This document shows positions 10,581 to 21,572 of a stretch of 64,000 nucleotides of DNA, piece by piece; position 1 is the first letter of the stretch, and every line of letters begins with the position of its first letter. The position numbers and the translations under genes were made by a program. Source of the stretch: Isoetes taiwanensis (lineage: Eukaryota; Streptophyta; Lycopodiopsida; Isoetales; Isoetaceae). The stretch spans positions 620,001 to 684,000 of the forward strand of contig JAJEKV010000224.1 of the NCBI GenBank assembly GCA_021234155.1, read 5' to 3'. The notes under the pieces are model-generated. The model was not told the DNA's origin and did no database searches. It worked only from the letters and a program-made list of their open reading frames with translations.

Positions 10581-12713
10581 TCCCCTTCTCTACCATTCTT
10601 GGTGCAACCTTGACAAAATAAAGCAGCCTGAATGCACAGTCTATTTGTATATAACTAAGCTTTTGGTTTCCAATCCATCAAGATTTGGTTTCACCTCACC
10701 ATAATCCGCTTATACAAATACTTTCAGGCATTAATACATCAAATGGAGTAAATGGGTGCTCAGCATAACATTCTCATTAAGTCTATCATTGTTTGGAATA
10801 AGCATATTATATCTAACTTTTAGTTGAAATATATGTTGAGTTTTCCCCCAGATCAAATGATTTATGAACGGCGGACTGCAAGATGACAAAACCCTTAATG
10901 CTCAGATCTCTTATACTGCACATAAATCTTGCCAGTTTAACTTGCAAACCTTTGTCTTCATCTTGAGCATGCATAGATCAAGAGTATGATTATCTTTGAA
11001 AAGTTTGCATGCTATTTTCCTTCCCTCTGACCATTCTCTTTGGTCCTCATCATGATGAATATACACATCTAAATCCAAATAGTTACTGTGGTAAAACAGC
11101 AAATGCACACTTGTTGGTTTGGGCTTGAAAACTCTGGTTTAAAACAAAGCTTGAGCCTATAAGCTTCGGATGAATGAAGGATAAGTAATACCTGATTGTG
11201 AGATTGTGGATATCTGTAACTGAGTGTCAACATCTTGCTTGATCCATCGCAATAAATGAACGCCAGGTATCTAATCATTGATCAACTTAATGTTTCTCAA
11301 CTAATCTTCGATCATGTGGACAGTCGTTCTATTTAAACGTAAGTGCATTGCTACTAACACTGGCTTTGAAGGAAGATAAATCATGTCATCATATGCAACT
11401 AATGTCCAAGCATAAAGAGCATAAAGAGCATACCTAAACATGGTATGGGCCACTGCTGCCATGAAATCCATAGCTCAAAGTACGAACATCGCTCCCTTCT
11501 TTGGTGTTGAGGATGATTTTTGTAGCTTTTTAGGGAATTCCAAGCCTATGTCTTAAGCCCTTTCATAGGCATATCACCACTATGTTTTTCTCCAAGAATA
11601 GAAAGGGTATGTTTTTTTATTCTGGTGCGAAGCCTTCGTTGGTACATCTTTTTAAAGTCGAGGTACATATAACTAGATATTTCTTTTTCTGGTAGCTTGC
11701 AAGTGTGGCTATCCACTCTCTATCTTGTGAGCAATCTGTTGGGTGGTGCAGTAAATTTAATGGTATATCTTTCTTTGCGATGTTAAAATATAAATCGCAA
11801 CAAGAGTAAGAAAATACTCTTGGGTGGTGCAGTAGATAATATTCAAAAGAAATACTTTAGAAAGCACGTTTAGGGGAGCAATGTACACTAGTTTACATAA
11901 GGTCGAGGTTATGACATCCATGTAATAATAACCACACGCTGACTAATTGAGGTTTGTATATATGAAAAAGAGATATATTACATCAGCACCCATCACTACA
12001 TGGAGAAGAAAACATTTCTTATGTACAGTTGAGAAGAACAAGTCCTATAAGATGCGTAAACAACACTTACATTGTTTATTAGCGATGCATATTGTTCTTT
12101 CCTACAATACATTCAAAGACCAACTAACTTTGCCAACCAATTGAATTTGAAGGTTTTTTCGAATAATATATGCCTTCATTTGGAACCAATACGGAAGTGT
12201 AAGAAATTTTCAGGCCTGCTATAGACTAACACAAAGAGAGCTAGAGATAGAGAGGGTTCCAATGAGCATCGTATAAAGTGGTCATTGGGGGGACATCAAG
12301 TTTGTTATTTCAAGTACGATACAAGGCAAGGTAGGTAGGTAGACATCTACCAGGATCCAAAAAGGGTTATGGGATGGACAGAGCATGGGCAAGAAGCACA
12401 AATAATAGAACAGGTCATGGAGGCTTTAAAATCAAATAAAATCAATAATATTATGTACTTAAATTATCTAGACATAGCCAATCCAAACGTTAGAAGGCCA
12501 ATGGCCTAGAATAACTATCACATGCCTCCTGCCGCCCCTTTGCCCATTTTTTTTTTCCAGACGTGCTTCCCACACATTACTAAGCTCCTCCTTGCAATAA
12601 CACAACTGAAGAGGAGAAACGGCCTCCTGCACTGAAAATGTACCCCCTTTAAGGTGGTGGAGTGCATCAATACCTCTTGTTTGTGGATATTGGGGATAGA
12701 AGATTACTTCTAG
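10581..12713. other. No recognised gene
   Basis: About 2.1 kb of AT-rich sequence. Two adjacent minus-strand open stretches (10,911-11,108 and 11,069-11,278) have no recognisable domain. A short direct repeat of TTGGGTGGTGCAGTA-type sequence occurs near 11,738 and 11,820. I see no RNA gene or element termini. Confidence 0.4.
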
Positions 12714-13154
12714 TAACAACCAACAGATAACTACCAGTAACATTAATTAACACAAACCATTGAGTCCAAAATCCCCCTTAAACCCCCCTTGGTTTGGGTG
12801 CATATTCACACGGGGGGTGACTCCGGGCAACGAGAGCTGTTGGATAGGCATATTCACCCCTTATTCCTTAATCTACACTGTACACAAAGTTCCTCGTTTG
12901 TGGGGTATGGATGTACAGAATTTGTTATACTGTATAACAAGTTTTACAAAATACTATAAGATTTCAGGCAATATACTATATGATGTTGATTTTGTACGTG
13001 CAAAACATAATTATAAGGGCTCTCGCTGCCCTACGTCACCCCGTGTGAATATGCACCCAAACCAAAGGTGGTTTAAGGGGGATTTTAATTTAAATGTGTT
13101 GGACCCAATGGTTTGTGTTAATTAATGTTACTGGTAGTTATGTGTTGGTTGTTA
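12714..13154. mobile_element. Fold-back MITE with ~120-bp terminal inverted repeats
   Basis: The left arm (12,714-~12,845) and right arm (~13,015-13,154) are near-exact reverse complements, sharing for example AACTACCAGTAAC, ATTAATTAACACAAACCATT and GGTTTGGGTGCATATTCACA. About 170 bp of non-repeated DNA lies between. Transcription would give a long hairpin. No transposase is present. A convincing target duplication was not seen, so the superfamily is unassigned; arm length would suit a Mutator-like MITE. Confidence 0.7.
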
Positions 13155-13171
13155 TACTTAAAAAAAAATTT

Positions 13172-13186
13172 GGGCCCTTCGGGCCC
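13172..13186. repeat. Short GC hairpin beside the MITE
   Basis: GGGCCC-TTC-GGGCCC is a perfect 6-bp stem in AT-rich surroundings, 17 bases outside the MITE edge and preceded by an A/T run. Function unknown. Confidence 0.5.
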
Positions 13187-13554
13187 TAACAAAAGCAAAC
13201 ATAGGAGAACTTTAAGGACCTATATATCAATACTAAGAAGCTTGGATATTCTAGTTGAACACATGTATAAGAGGGCATGGTTCATGCTAGAACATGGATT
13301 AGTTCAAAGAGGAACATGCAATTTGTCCAGATATAAAGATAGCAAGAATATATTTAATATTGAGCTATGAGTGTATGATAAAATATTGGTTAACATATCT
13401 TTTGAAAAGCCTCCAAATGTTCTCTATAGTCACACCTAGATCTGTTTGAAAACTCCTATGATCTTCTTTCTAAAAGCATGAAATAATTTGTGCCTTTCCA
13501 ACATGCAAATACGTGGCCTTCACTTTCTAATGTCCATGCATATGTGCTCCATGT

Positions 13555-14266
13555 TGGCTAGTGCTTGATATGCTTTGCAAATGCCTGTATATCTCTTCAA
13601 ATACCTATAAGGAAGCCATAATAGTAGGTCATAATATACAAACGCCAATCAGATATCCTGTAAGACATGCATGTAACAGAAATACTTTACTTTATTATGA
13701 AGATGTCGAGATGGAAAGAACATAAAAAGAACAGCCAGCATCATCTTAATAAATCTTAATAAATCACTGTTTAACAAATGATACAGAATATTTTCGAATG
13801 TATAGCACGGTGTGCAAGATTATGGCCGGATTTAAATGCTGCAGCAATGGAATCCAGCATGAGCAAACAAAAGGCAGTGCTTGATATGCTTTGCGAATGC
13901 CTGTATATCTCTTCAAATACCTATAAGGAAGCCATAATAGTAGGTCATAATATACAAATGCCGATCAGATATCCTGTAAGACATGCATGTAACAGAAATA
14001 CTTTACTTTATTATGAAGATGTCGAGATGGAAAGAACATAAAAAGAACAGCCAGCATCATCTTAATAAATCACTGTTTAACAAATGATACAGAATATTTT
14101 CGAGTCTACAGCACTTGGTGCAAGATTATGGCCGGATTTAAATGCTGCAGCAATGGAAGCCAACATGAGCAAACAAAAGGCAGTGCTTGATATGCTTTGC
14201 GAATGCCTGTATATCTCTTCAAATACCTATAAGGAAGCCATAATAGTAGGTCATAATATACAAATG
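13555..14266 (+). repeat. ~306-bp tandem repeats (2.3 copies) upstream of Gypsy
   Basis: The phrase GTGCTTGATATGCTTTGC recurs at 13,561, 13,877 and 14,183. The first interval is longer by about 10 bases because of a small internal duplication of CTTAATAAAT. Units two and three carry the same open frame, beginning MIQNIF with an ARLWPDLNAAAME stretch. The last unit is cut at ~14,267, where it joins Gypsy protease sequence in frame. Confidence 0.85.
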
Positions 14267-14413
14267 CTACATCTTAGATGGACTGTTGGAATAGTCAGTA
14301 ACGTGCCTATTGATGTTGAAGGTATAGTTGTTGCAGCTAACTTTGTTGTGGTTGCATTTGAAGGAATAGAAGACAAGTCAGACATCTATGACTTACTTTT
14401 GGGAAGAAAATAG
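14267..14413 (+). pseudogene. Gypsy aspartic protease, C-terminal half
   Basis: The segment reads GIVSNVPIDVEG then ANFVVVAFEG and ends YDLLLGRK. This is the second half of the retropepsin fold, where the LLGR motif is characteristic. The active-site DTG half is missing because the 306-bp tandem repeat abuts at ~14,267. Confidence 0.65.
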
Positions 14414-14619
14414 CTCTCTACAGTCGATGCTATGCTTGTTTGGTCAAAAGAAAATGCATCATTTCCAATGGCAGAAAGAAGGTAACATTATACAACAAGG
14501 TAGGTGAATTTGAGGCCCTAAATTTCATTGAAGAAGAGATGCTGTTGTCAAAACCATGTGGAGAATTTGAATTAAATGCAAACAATCAGGTGTCCAACAT
14601 GGAACTTCCCATTCAGCTA

Positions 14620-15040
14620 GCACTCCCTAAACAAGATAATTTTGCATACTTATGGTTTGATGGTGGTGTCTCCAAAAGGCTAAGTGTGGCCTCATCTGCT
14701 GCCATTCTCAAAGACTCTTTCAATAGGTTGCTTGCAAAAGTAGGCAGAATTTATCCTAAAACTACCTCTAAATATGGCAGAATACAAAGCTTTGATAGCA
14801 AGTCTCCAAGAAGCAAAGAATTTGAGTATTAATGAAATTGTTATCTTTGGGGATTCTCAACTTATTTGGGGATATTGGGTGAGTATCAAGCCAAGAATGA
14901 AGACATGATCCTGCTTAGAGATCAAGCCATGCATGAATTAAAGAATTTCAAAACTTGGAAGCTCTGTCATGTGCCAAGGGAGAAGAATGGTGAGGCTGAT
15001 GCACTCTGCAGAAGTGTCCTTCTCGAACACTTGACTAAAG
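14620..15040 (+). pseudogene. Gypsy additional RNase H (aRNH type) upstream of RT
   Basis: The fold is spread over three frames but all catalytic positions can be seen: Asp in YLWFDGGVSKR, Glu in NMAEYKALIASL, Asp in IVIFGDSQLI, and the final Asp in HVPREKNGEADALCR. The NMAEY and GDS signatures are those of the archaeal-type second RNase H of Tat-lineage plant Gypsy elements. In elements I know it lies after the RT-linked RNase H; here it lies before RT. Frameshifts occur near 14,765 and 14,865. Confidence 0.7.
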
Positions 15041-15149
15041 GAGCAATTCAGGTGGAAGAACTAGAGAAAAAAGACCTGCAACAACTCTATCCTATTATGG
15101 TAATCAATGCTAGTGAAGAAAAGCAGGTAAAGGAAATCAAACTGAACAA

Positions 15150-16063
15150 GAAAGGTTTAGATAGAGTTCTGTATGTTGGAGATTTGTTTAAAGAAGAAGA
15201 TAGTACCTTTGTCACGAATTTCTTTGATGATTGGAAAGATATTTTTGCCTGGGATTATGATGAATTGGTTGGTGTTGACAAAAGTATTTGTGAGTTTGAG
15301 ATAAAGATTAAAGAAGGTATGAAACCTGTGGTACAGAAACTCAGAAGAATTAATGCATCCTTGTTAGGACTAATTAAAGAAGAGTTATATAAAATGAAGG
15401 ATGCAGGTGTAATTGCAGAAATTGTGAACCCTGAATGGTTATCTTGCATTGTCAGAAAAAAAAATAAAACCATCAGGATTTGTATTGACTATAGAGATTT
15501 AAATAAAGCCACAATCAAAGATTGCTACCCCTTACCATTTCTAAAGGAGGTTTTGCATGCTGTTGCAGGTAAAGATATATATATATTCTTTCTTAGATGG
15601 TTTCTCAGGTTTCAACCAAATAAGCATAAAGGAGGAAGATCAGCCAAAGACCTCATTCTTCACACCATGGGGAACATTTGCCATGAAGAGGATGCCCTTT
15701 GGACTAATGAATGCATCTGCAACATTCCAAAGAGCTATGGACACAATTTCCAAAGACATGCCTGCTAATGCTTTTTCGTGTCTTCTTGGATGATCTTTGC
15801 TTAGGAACCTCCCTCAAGAGTCATTTTGATGTTCTAACTAAGTTGTTTGCCTTGTGCAGGAAAGGGGGAGTCAGCTTGAATCCAAAAAAATGTGTTTTCT
15901 TGTCTTCAAAAGGAGAACTGCTTGGACATGTGGTGTCTACAAAAGGCATTCATGTGGCTGAGACCAAGCTTGAGGCTTTAAAAAAGTTGGCACCTCCCAA
16001 GACACTCAAACAGGTAAAAAGCTTCATGGGAATGACCAGTTTCTTCAGAATGTATGTCCCCCA
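15150..16063 (+). pseudogene. Gypsy reverse transcriptase, interrupted by CACTA
   Basis: The entry region has DIFAWDYDELVG and VQKLRRINASL, typical of Tat-like RTs. Palm motifs follow: IRICIDYRDLNKAT, PFGLMNASATFQ, and the active site VFLDDLCLGT (FLDD in place of YLDD or YVDD). The connection motif ELLGHVVSTKGI and the start of the tether SFMGMTSFFRMYVP come last, where CACTA enters. Frame changes lie near 15,570 and 15,775. The homology resumes at 19,731. Confidence 0.85.
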
Positions 16064-16084
16064 CACTACAAGAGAATGCCATGC

Positions 16085-16515
16085 TCAAGGCCGGAAAATA
16101 CGTCGGAAAAATCTTATGTGTTTTCGGTGAGAATCGCCTAATTTTTTTTTAAAAATTACGGAATTTAAAAAGTTCCGGCGAAAATCGATGAAAAATCGAC
16201 GATAAATTTTTCGACGAAAAGTCCGAGGAATAAAATGACGCAAAATCGGCGAAAATCGGCGATATTTGTGGCTTAAAATTTGTGAAAAATCGTGAATATT
16301 TTTGACGATTAATCGACATAAAGTCGGCCCGAATAAAATGGCGCAAAATCGACCCGAAAAACTTGTGAAATTTTTGGCCTTAAAATTTGACGAAAAAATC
16401 GACGAATATTTTTGGCGATTAATCGGCCTTAAAATCGGCGAATAATGTGACGAATTTTTTTCGACGATTAATCGGCGAAACCGGCGAATGTTCGGCGATT
16501 CGTTGCGTCCAAGAT
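16085..16515. repeat. Left subterminal repeat array of CACTA
   Basis: Dense degenerate copies of CGGCGAAAATCG, GACGAAAA and TTCGACGATTAATCGGC on both strands across ~430 bases. Such arrays are the usual transposase-binding subterminal regions of CACTA elements. Confidence 0.75.
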
Positions 16516-17468
16516 ATTCATCAAAATATTCGTCAGAATGTCTGACATGGATTTGTTAGCTTTAGGTCAACATTACAGGTTTCCAGACTTATTTGTAGAA
16601 GTTGCATGACTTCATACATACCGGATTAATTAAGCATAAGTCATGCCATATGAAGACTTGAAAGATTCAAAACTATAATGCAAGTGTCTACCATGGTCTA
16701 AGCCTTGAAAACCTCATAGAATTCATGACCCTTTGGTTTTTATTCCTTATTAAACCATGGGCGAAGTTTTCCAAAGTCAAGAATACAGGAATATACATGA
16801 TTTATACCATGGAAATACCCTTGGCACTGTATCGTAACCAATGATAGATAGATAGGCAATAAATATTAAAGGTATATTACATACATACTAATACCAATTC
16901 ATCATACAAAATATACCCCCAGGGGGGTTGCATACCTCCTCCATTCGGTATAAAGATTCAAGGGGTAAACATAAAAATACAATAACTAGGGGCTCTCGCG
17001 GTATATGTACAAGCAACCCCCTGCATACATACCCAAATTAGACCATATGCCCATGGGGGACTCTTACCTCCACTGTAGGGAATATTATACAATTCTAAAC
17101 AAGGGATCAATTTGATCTCAAGGCCTTCCATAACATTGAGGCAGGAGGGAAATTCGACATCGATCCAAGAATTTGTATAAGCAATTTATATGTACAAAAA
17201 CTTTAGATTTTTGCGTGTATTTGTATGGAGCACTCTATGTATTTACTGTGTATATATTTAATAACAATGGTTTGAAACAAGGTATTTTGCTAGTGACTTA
17301 ATGGTTGCTAGTTTTCCTTAAATTATCCCGTCTATTTTAATTATACCTTTGCTTACCCTTACATCATGTTAAAATTTGAATACCTAAATCCCTAAAAAAA
17401 GGGAATACCTAAATCCCTAAAAAAAGGCGGAAGCTTTAAGCTGTATCGCGGGCAACTCAAAAGCGGCT
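16516..17468. other. CACTA interior 5' of captured gene
   Basis: No coding domain is recognised. A 19-base phrase GAATACCTAAATCCCTAAA is tandemly repeated near 17,378-17,425, shortly before the RETICULATA-like start codon. This stretch may include the captured promoter, but no TATA element can be assigned with confidence. Confidence 0.4.
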
Positions 17469-18931
17469 ATGGCAGAAAAGGTTTGGAAGATCGAGCCGGC
17501 CATGGCGTGTAGAGTTTTAATGCAGGCTTCCTATTCCGGTGCTTCTGCTGATGGCAAGCTTCTTGGCGATGGCAAAGGCTGCCCCAGAAACTTCCGACAG
17601 CTCCAAGGTACTTTCTTCTTTTCCCCCTTTCGGTTTTGCTTTTGAGAATCTATGATCTATGAATCTTTTCAGAGGCTTATGTGGAGGATCTATGAATCGT
17701 TGGAGTACTGGCGGCTATGGCATATTTGCACATGCTGGATAAGCCAGCGCTGGATAAGAGTTCCTGGGCCAGATTTGGCACGAAATGCGCATTTCCTGTA
17801 TACGATTTTCCTCAGAGGTATTATTTGTTGTTGCTTGCTTGATTCTTGTTCGCTGGCCTGATCTTCAACTATATAAACCATGTCTGTTGGCTCTGTTTAG
17901 AACTAATAGAACACTGGAATACTGAAACAGAGGTAAAACCTGAAGCTATATTAGATGATAGTGATGGTGGATCAGGAAAAGATGGCAGTGATAACAATGG
18001 GTGGGGTCATGGAGGCAGTGGCGGCAGTGGAGGGGATGGATCATGGGGTGACAATGAAGAGGAAGGATGGAGCAAAAGCTGGAATGATGGGTTTTTTGAG
18101 CTTCTATGCAGCGGTTGGCATGCTAGGGTAAGAACTGACCCTCAGTTTCCTTTCAAGCTTCTTACAGAAGAAGTGATTGGAGTTGGTGCATGTGTTATAG
18201 GAGATATGGCATCACGCCCTAATTTTGGTCTTAATGAGCTTGATTTTGTTTTTTCAACACTTGTTGTGGGATGCATTCTCAATTTCGTTCTGATGTATAT
18301 GTTAGCTCCCACATCTGCCAGTGCAGCAGCTGCATCAAAACTTCCTGGTGTTTTTGCTGGCTGCCCCTCAGGCCATATGTTTGAACCAGGTGCATACACT
18401 GTAGTAGATCGAGCGGGGACTTTTTTATATAAGGGAGCTCTGTTTGCTGTAGCTGGCTTTGCTGCAGGTATTGTTGGCACTACCATCTCTAATATGTTGC
18501 TTGATGCTAGGAAGAAGGTTGACACCAATTTTGTGCCGCCAAATAAACCACCGCCAACATTGTTGAACGCAGCTACCTGGGCTCTCCACATGGGTCTCAG
18601 TAGCAACATAAGATATCAGGCTTTGAATGGCCTGGAATTTTCAATGGCAAAGATGCTTAATCCTGCTGTCTTTAAAGTCTGTGTTTTTGTAATCCGAGGT
18701 TTGAACAATGTGCTTGGTGGCACTTCTTTTGTAGTGCTTGCACGATTGACGGGGGCACAAAAGGTGGAGAAACCATCCTTGGACATGGTTGCAATTGAAG
18801 ATGTGAAAGTTCTAGAGCAGCAGGAAAAGAAAGTTCTAGAGCAGCAGGAAAAGCAAAATAAAGAAGGAAGAGCAGCAAAGTTATGCGAGCAGCAGGAAAA
18901 GCAAAAGGAAGGAGGAGCAGCAAAGTTATGA
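17469..18931 (+). CDS. RETICULATA-RELATED (DUF3411) protein, two exons, inside CACTA
   Basis: I model exons 17469-17607 and 17901-18931. The donor is AAG|GTACTT, the acceptor is TTTAG|AACTAA, the phases match, and the joined frame is 389 codons without a stop. DUF3411 proteins are plastid envelope proteins affecting mesophyll and vein development. The N-terminus is small and basic/Ser-rich as for a transit peptide, followed by an acidic Gly-rich linker (~residues 60-105). The conserved core contains GDMASRPNFGLNELDF, VVGCILNFVLMYMLAP, MFEPGAYTVVDRAGTFLYKG and a C-terminal LARLTG. Hydrophobic segments match membrane spans. Odd point: the tail has repeated EQQEK units. A second ATG at 17,502 is an alternative start. 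Expression from within the transposon is unknown. Confidence 0.8.
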
Positions 18932-18950
18932 GATTAGGTTAAGGTCCCTC

Positions 18951-19040
18951 GCCATTCCAAATTTTTCCTCTGATATCGCCATTTGTTAATATATTGCCAT
19001 TCCAAATTTTTCCTCTGATATCGCCATTTGTTAATATATT
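18951..19040 (+). repeat. Exact 45-bp tandem duplication 3' of RETICULATA-like gene
   Basis: A 45-base unit starting GCCATTCCAAATTTTTCC is present twice in exact head-to-tail copies just after the stop codon. The identity suggests a recent duplication. Confidence 0.9.
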
Positions 19041-19429
19041 GCTTTGCCCAATGTTAGAATGAATATGGCAGAGGCCATTGGATTATTTCTGTTGAGAAGA
19101 ATGTGCACTTAGAAGACGCCATATGTGGCAAAAGTACTTTCAGAAATTCTAATGCTGATATTACTTTGATGCAGTTTGCTGGAGTCCATTGCCCATGATC
19201 TTTGTTGGCATTGTACAGATTGTCAATTCTTGACATGTAACTATGATTATATTTGAATACAGAAATTTTTCTTTAATATACACTCTTTATCTCTTTATGA
19301 ATGTATACCCTGTTAAAGCTAAATATCATTATAAAGAAATCATCCAGATAAAATGCAAATATGCCAAAATTATGAAAAAAATGAGAATGCTGAAGAAAAT
19401 GTGCTAAAGCACTTATGAAGCATATGACG

Positions 19430-19727
19430 AATATTGTGACAAACCTGACGAAAAACCTGACGTAAAAAACGGGACGCATGCTATGATTTAATATTTCGAT
19501 GAAAAATATGATTTAAAATTACGACGCTTAACTCGGCGAATATTACGACAAGAAATTTCGATTTAATTTGGCGTCCGAAAACAACGAAAATGCCGACGCA
19601 AAAATCGACGATTTTTCGTCAGAGAATATACGTCAGAATATGCGTCAGCCCTATGAGTCTGGGCAATTGCCTATTTTGTAAAGGGTTTCTGACGATTTTT
19701 CTGACGCAAAACAGGTTTTCTGTTGTA
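19430..19727. repeat. Right subterminal repeat array of CACTA
   Basis: Repeated CGACGAAAA, CTGACGAAAAACC, TTTTTCGTCAG and ACGTCAGAATATGCGTCAG motifs mirror those of the left array and end at the terminal TTGTAGTG. The arrangement supports the element boundaries. Confidence 0.75.
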
Positions 19728-19730
19728 GTG

Positions 19731-20270
19731 CCACTTCTCATACACTATGAATTCAATTTCCAACCTCACAAAGGTTGGAAATTTTTCCAAAAATGAAAGC
19801 AAGCACATTCTGGTTGATTGGAATGAAAAGTGCCAGGAATCTTTTGACAAAATCATTAATGCCATATGATATTCCATCTTGCTAAAACCCCCAGATTTAG
19901 AAAAGCCCTTCAAAGCTTATATCAATGTCACTAAAAAGGCAATTGGTGTTGCTTTACTACAAGAGGATCATATAATTGCTTCTGCAAGCAAAATGTGGTC
20001 AGATACTGAGCTAAGATATCCTAGACTGGAAAAGAGTGCAACAGCTCTCATGTTCCTGATAGAGAGGCAGGGATATTTGCTACAAAACAGCCAAGTTCAG
20101 GTCTTTATGAGGCAAAATCCTTTGTCACTCCTTTTTGCTAAAAAGCAACCCAAAGCAAAGTTGTGCAGGTGGGCCCGTAAAGTCCAAACCTATAATATTA
20201 CTGTAAAAGTTGTCAATTTGGTGGAAAATCCCAGTGCATATCTGCCTTATGTTCTATTTGAACACGAGGA
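19731..20270 (+). pseudogene. Gypsy RT tether and degenerate RNase H
   Basis: Sequence resumes with the RT connection motif DWNEKCQESFDKI, then an RNase H fold with pieces such as KAYINVTKKAIGVALLQ, YPRLEKSATALMFL and LVENPSAYLP. At the positions where RNase H usually has catalytic Asp residues (first strand, the TDH motif and the ADALSR end) this copy shows Asn, Arg-Gln and Ser-Ala instead. Only the Glu is clearly retained. The domain therefore looks inactive, in contrast to the upstream RNase H copy. A stop occurs near 19,868. Confidence 0.75.
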
Positions 20271-20429
20271 TCAAGATGGTTTGTGTAATGATGATCTTGT
20301 TACTAACTTGATTGCTTTTCATGCAAGAGACTTAGACTGGCAGTGTGAGATCAGAAATTACCTTGAAAACAATGAAGTGCCAAAGAATTTGAGCAGTAGT
20401 CAAGAAAGGAGATTTAAAGATAAATGCAA

Positions 20430-21200
20430 AAAATTCAGGCTCATTGAGAATGTATTGTGTAAAGTTGACAAGGAAGGAGTATTGCTGAGATGTGTAGATG
20501 ATGAAGAGGCTAGAATGATCATTGAAGCGTGCCATGAAGGAATATGTGGAGGACATTTTGCTGCTGACACAACTGCAAAGAAAATCTTGAGGTCAGGATA
20601 TTTTTGGCCTACCCTTTTCAAGGATTGTTATAATGCTATAAAATGCTGCCATAAATGCCAAATCTTCGATAGATGAACCTTACACCCAGCTCCCCTCACT
20701 GGTGTAACCTCCCCAATAGATCCACCTTCTTCAGCTCAACACCAATTTATACTTGTAGCCATAGATTACTCACTAAGTGGGCTGAAGCAATTCCCTTGAG
20801 AGAAGCAAATGCCTATGCTACTGCAAGGTTTCTTCATGAAAATATTTGTGCCAGGTTTGGAATTCCTTTTAAGACTATGTCTGATAGAGGAAGTCAGTTT
20901 GTCAATCAAACAACTACACTATTGCTAGCCACCCTGAAGGTCAAACACACTAAGAGCTCGTCCTATTACCCTCAAGGCAATGGTCAAGCAGAGTCAACCA
21001 ACAAAATTCTCAAGTCAATCCTGAAAAAGACTATTAGCATCTCAAAGAAAGATTGGCACCTAAAACTCCATGATGCACTTTGGGCCTATAGAACCACAAT
21101 TAAAGCTTCCACAAAGCACACACTTTTTAGTTTAGTTTATGGCATAGAGTCAGTAGTGCCTGTTGAATTGGAACTTCCTTCACTCAGATTGGCATACTAG
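20430..21200 (+). pseudogene. Gypsy integrase, zinc finger and catalytic core
   Basis: The HHCC finger is seen as ACHEGICGGHFA with CCHKCQIF. The core has the first Asp in LVAIDYS near 20,755 (frame shifted), the second in MSDRGSQFVN and the Glu in GNGQAESTNKIL, so the full D,D35E triad can be found. The order HHCC then core fits Ty3/Gypsy. Stop at ~20,674 and a frame change near 20,770 interrupt the protein. Confidence 0.85.
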
Positions 21201-21344
21201 TTAAATCTGGAAATGGATGAGGCTCTAAAGGAAATGTATGAGATTAATGCAGCTTGAAGAACACAGGTATGAGGCAGAGAATGCTGTTATGATTAAAAAG
21301 GCCAAAGACATTGCAGCTTTCAAAGCTGCTCACAAACTCCAGGT

Positions 21345-21572
21345 ACTTTGAAGACAGGTGAGTTAGTCTTGAAATGGAATAAAGCAAGGGAAGACATAGC
21401 ATCCAAATTTGAAAATCTCTGGGAAGGGCCTTTTGAAGTCATTGGCACAGCAGGAAAAGATTCTTATTGGTTGAGAGATGTATCTGATGGTAGAGAATTA
21501 TTAAATCCTATTAACATTCTGCATTTGAAAAGGTATTGGCAACAACATGTTGCCCTGAGCTTATTCAGTTGA
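21345..21572 (+). pseudogene. Gypsy integrase C-terminal domain
   Basis: This short open stretch has the GPF/Y module: ELVLKWNKAR then FENLWEGPFEVIG, YWLRDV and LHLKRYW at the end. This module closes many Gypsy integrases. It ends with a stop at ~21,570 and marks the end of the pol gene. Confidence 0.75.

Larger units (their letters stand above)
16064..19730 (+). mobile_element. CACTA (CMC) transposon carrying a host gene
   Basis: The left end is CACTACAAGAGAATGCC; the right end, read inward, is CACTACAACAGAAAACC, giving a 13-bp terminal inverted repeat with one mismatch. The 3-bp target duplication CCA lies at 16,061-16,063 and 19,731-19,733. Both subterminal regions are packed with short CGACGAAAA/TTCGTCG-type motifs, as expected for binding sites of CACTA TNPA-like proteins. 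No transposase is encoded, so it is non-autonomous. It sits inside Gypsy RT and contains a two-exon RETICULATA-RELATED gene. Confidence 0.9.

Noticed and set aside
12760-13125. 121-codon frame
   Set aside because: It runs from one MITE arm to the other and has no conserved domain.
17652-17861. Extra coding exon of the RETICULATA-like gene
   Set aside because: Exons 17469-17607 and 17901-18931 join in phase without it; including it either breaks frame or adds stops.
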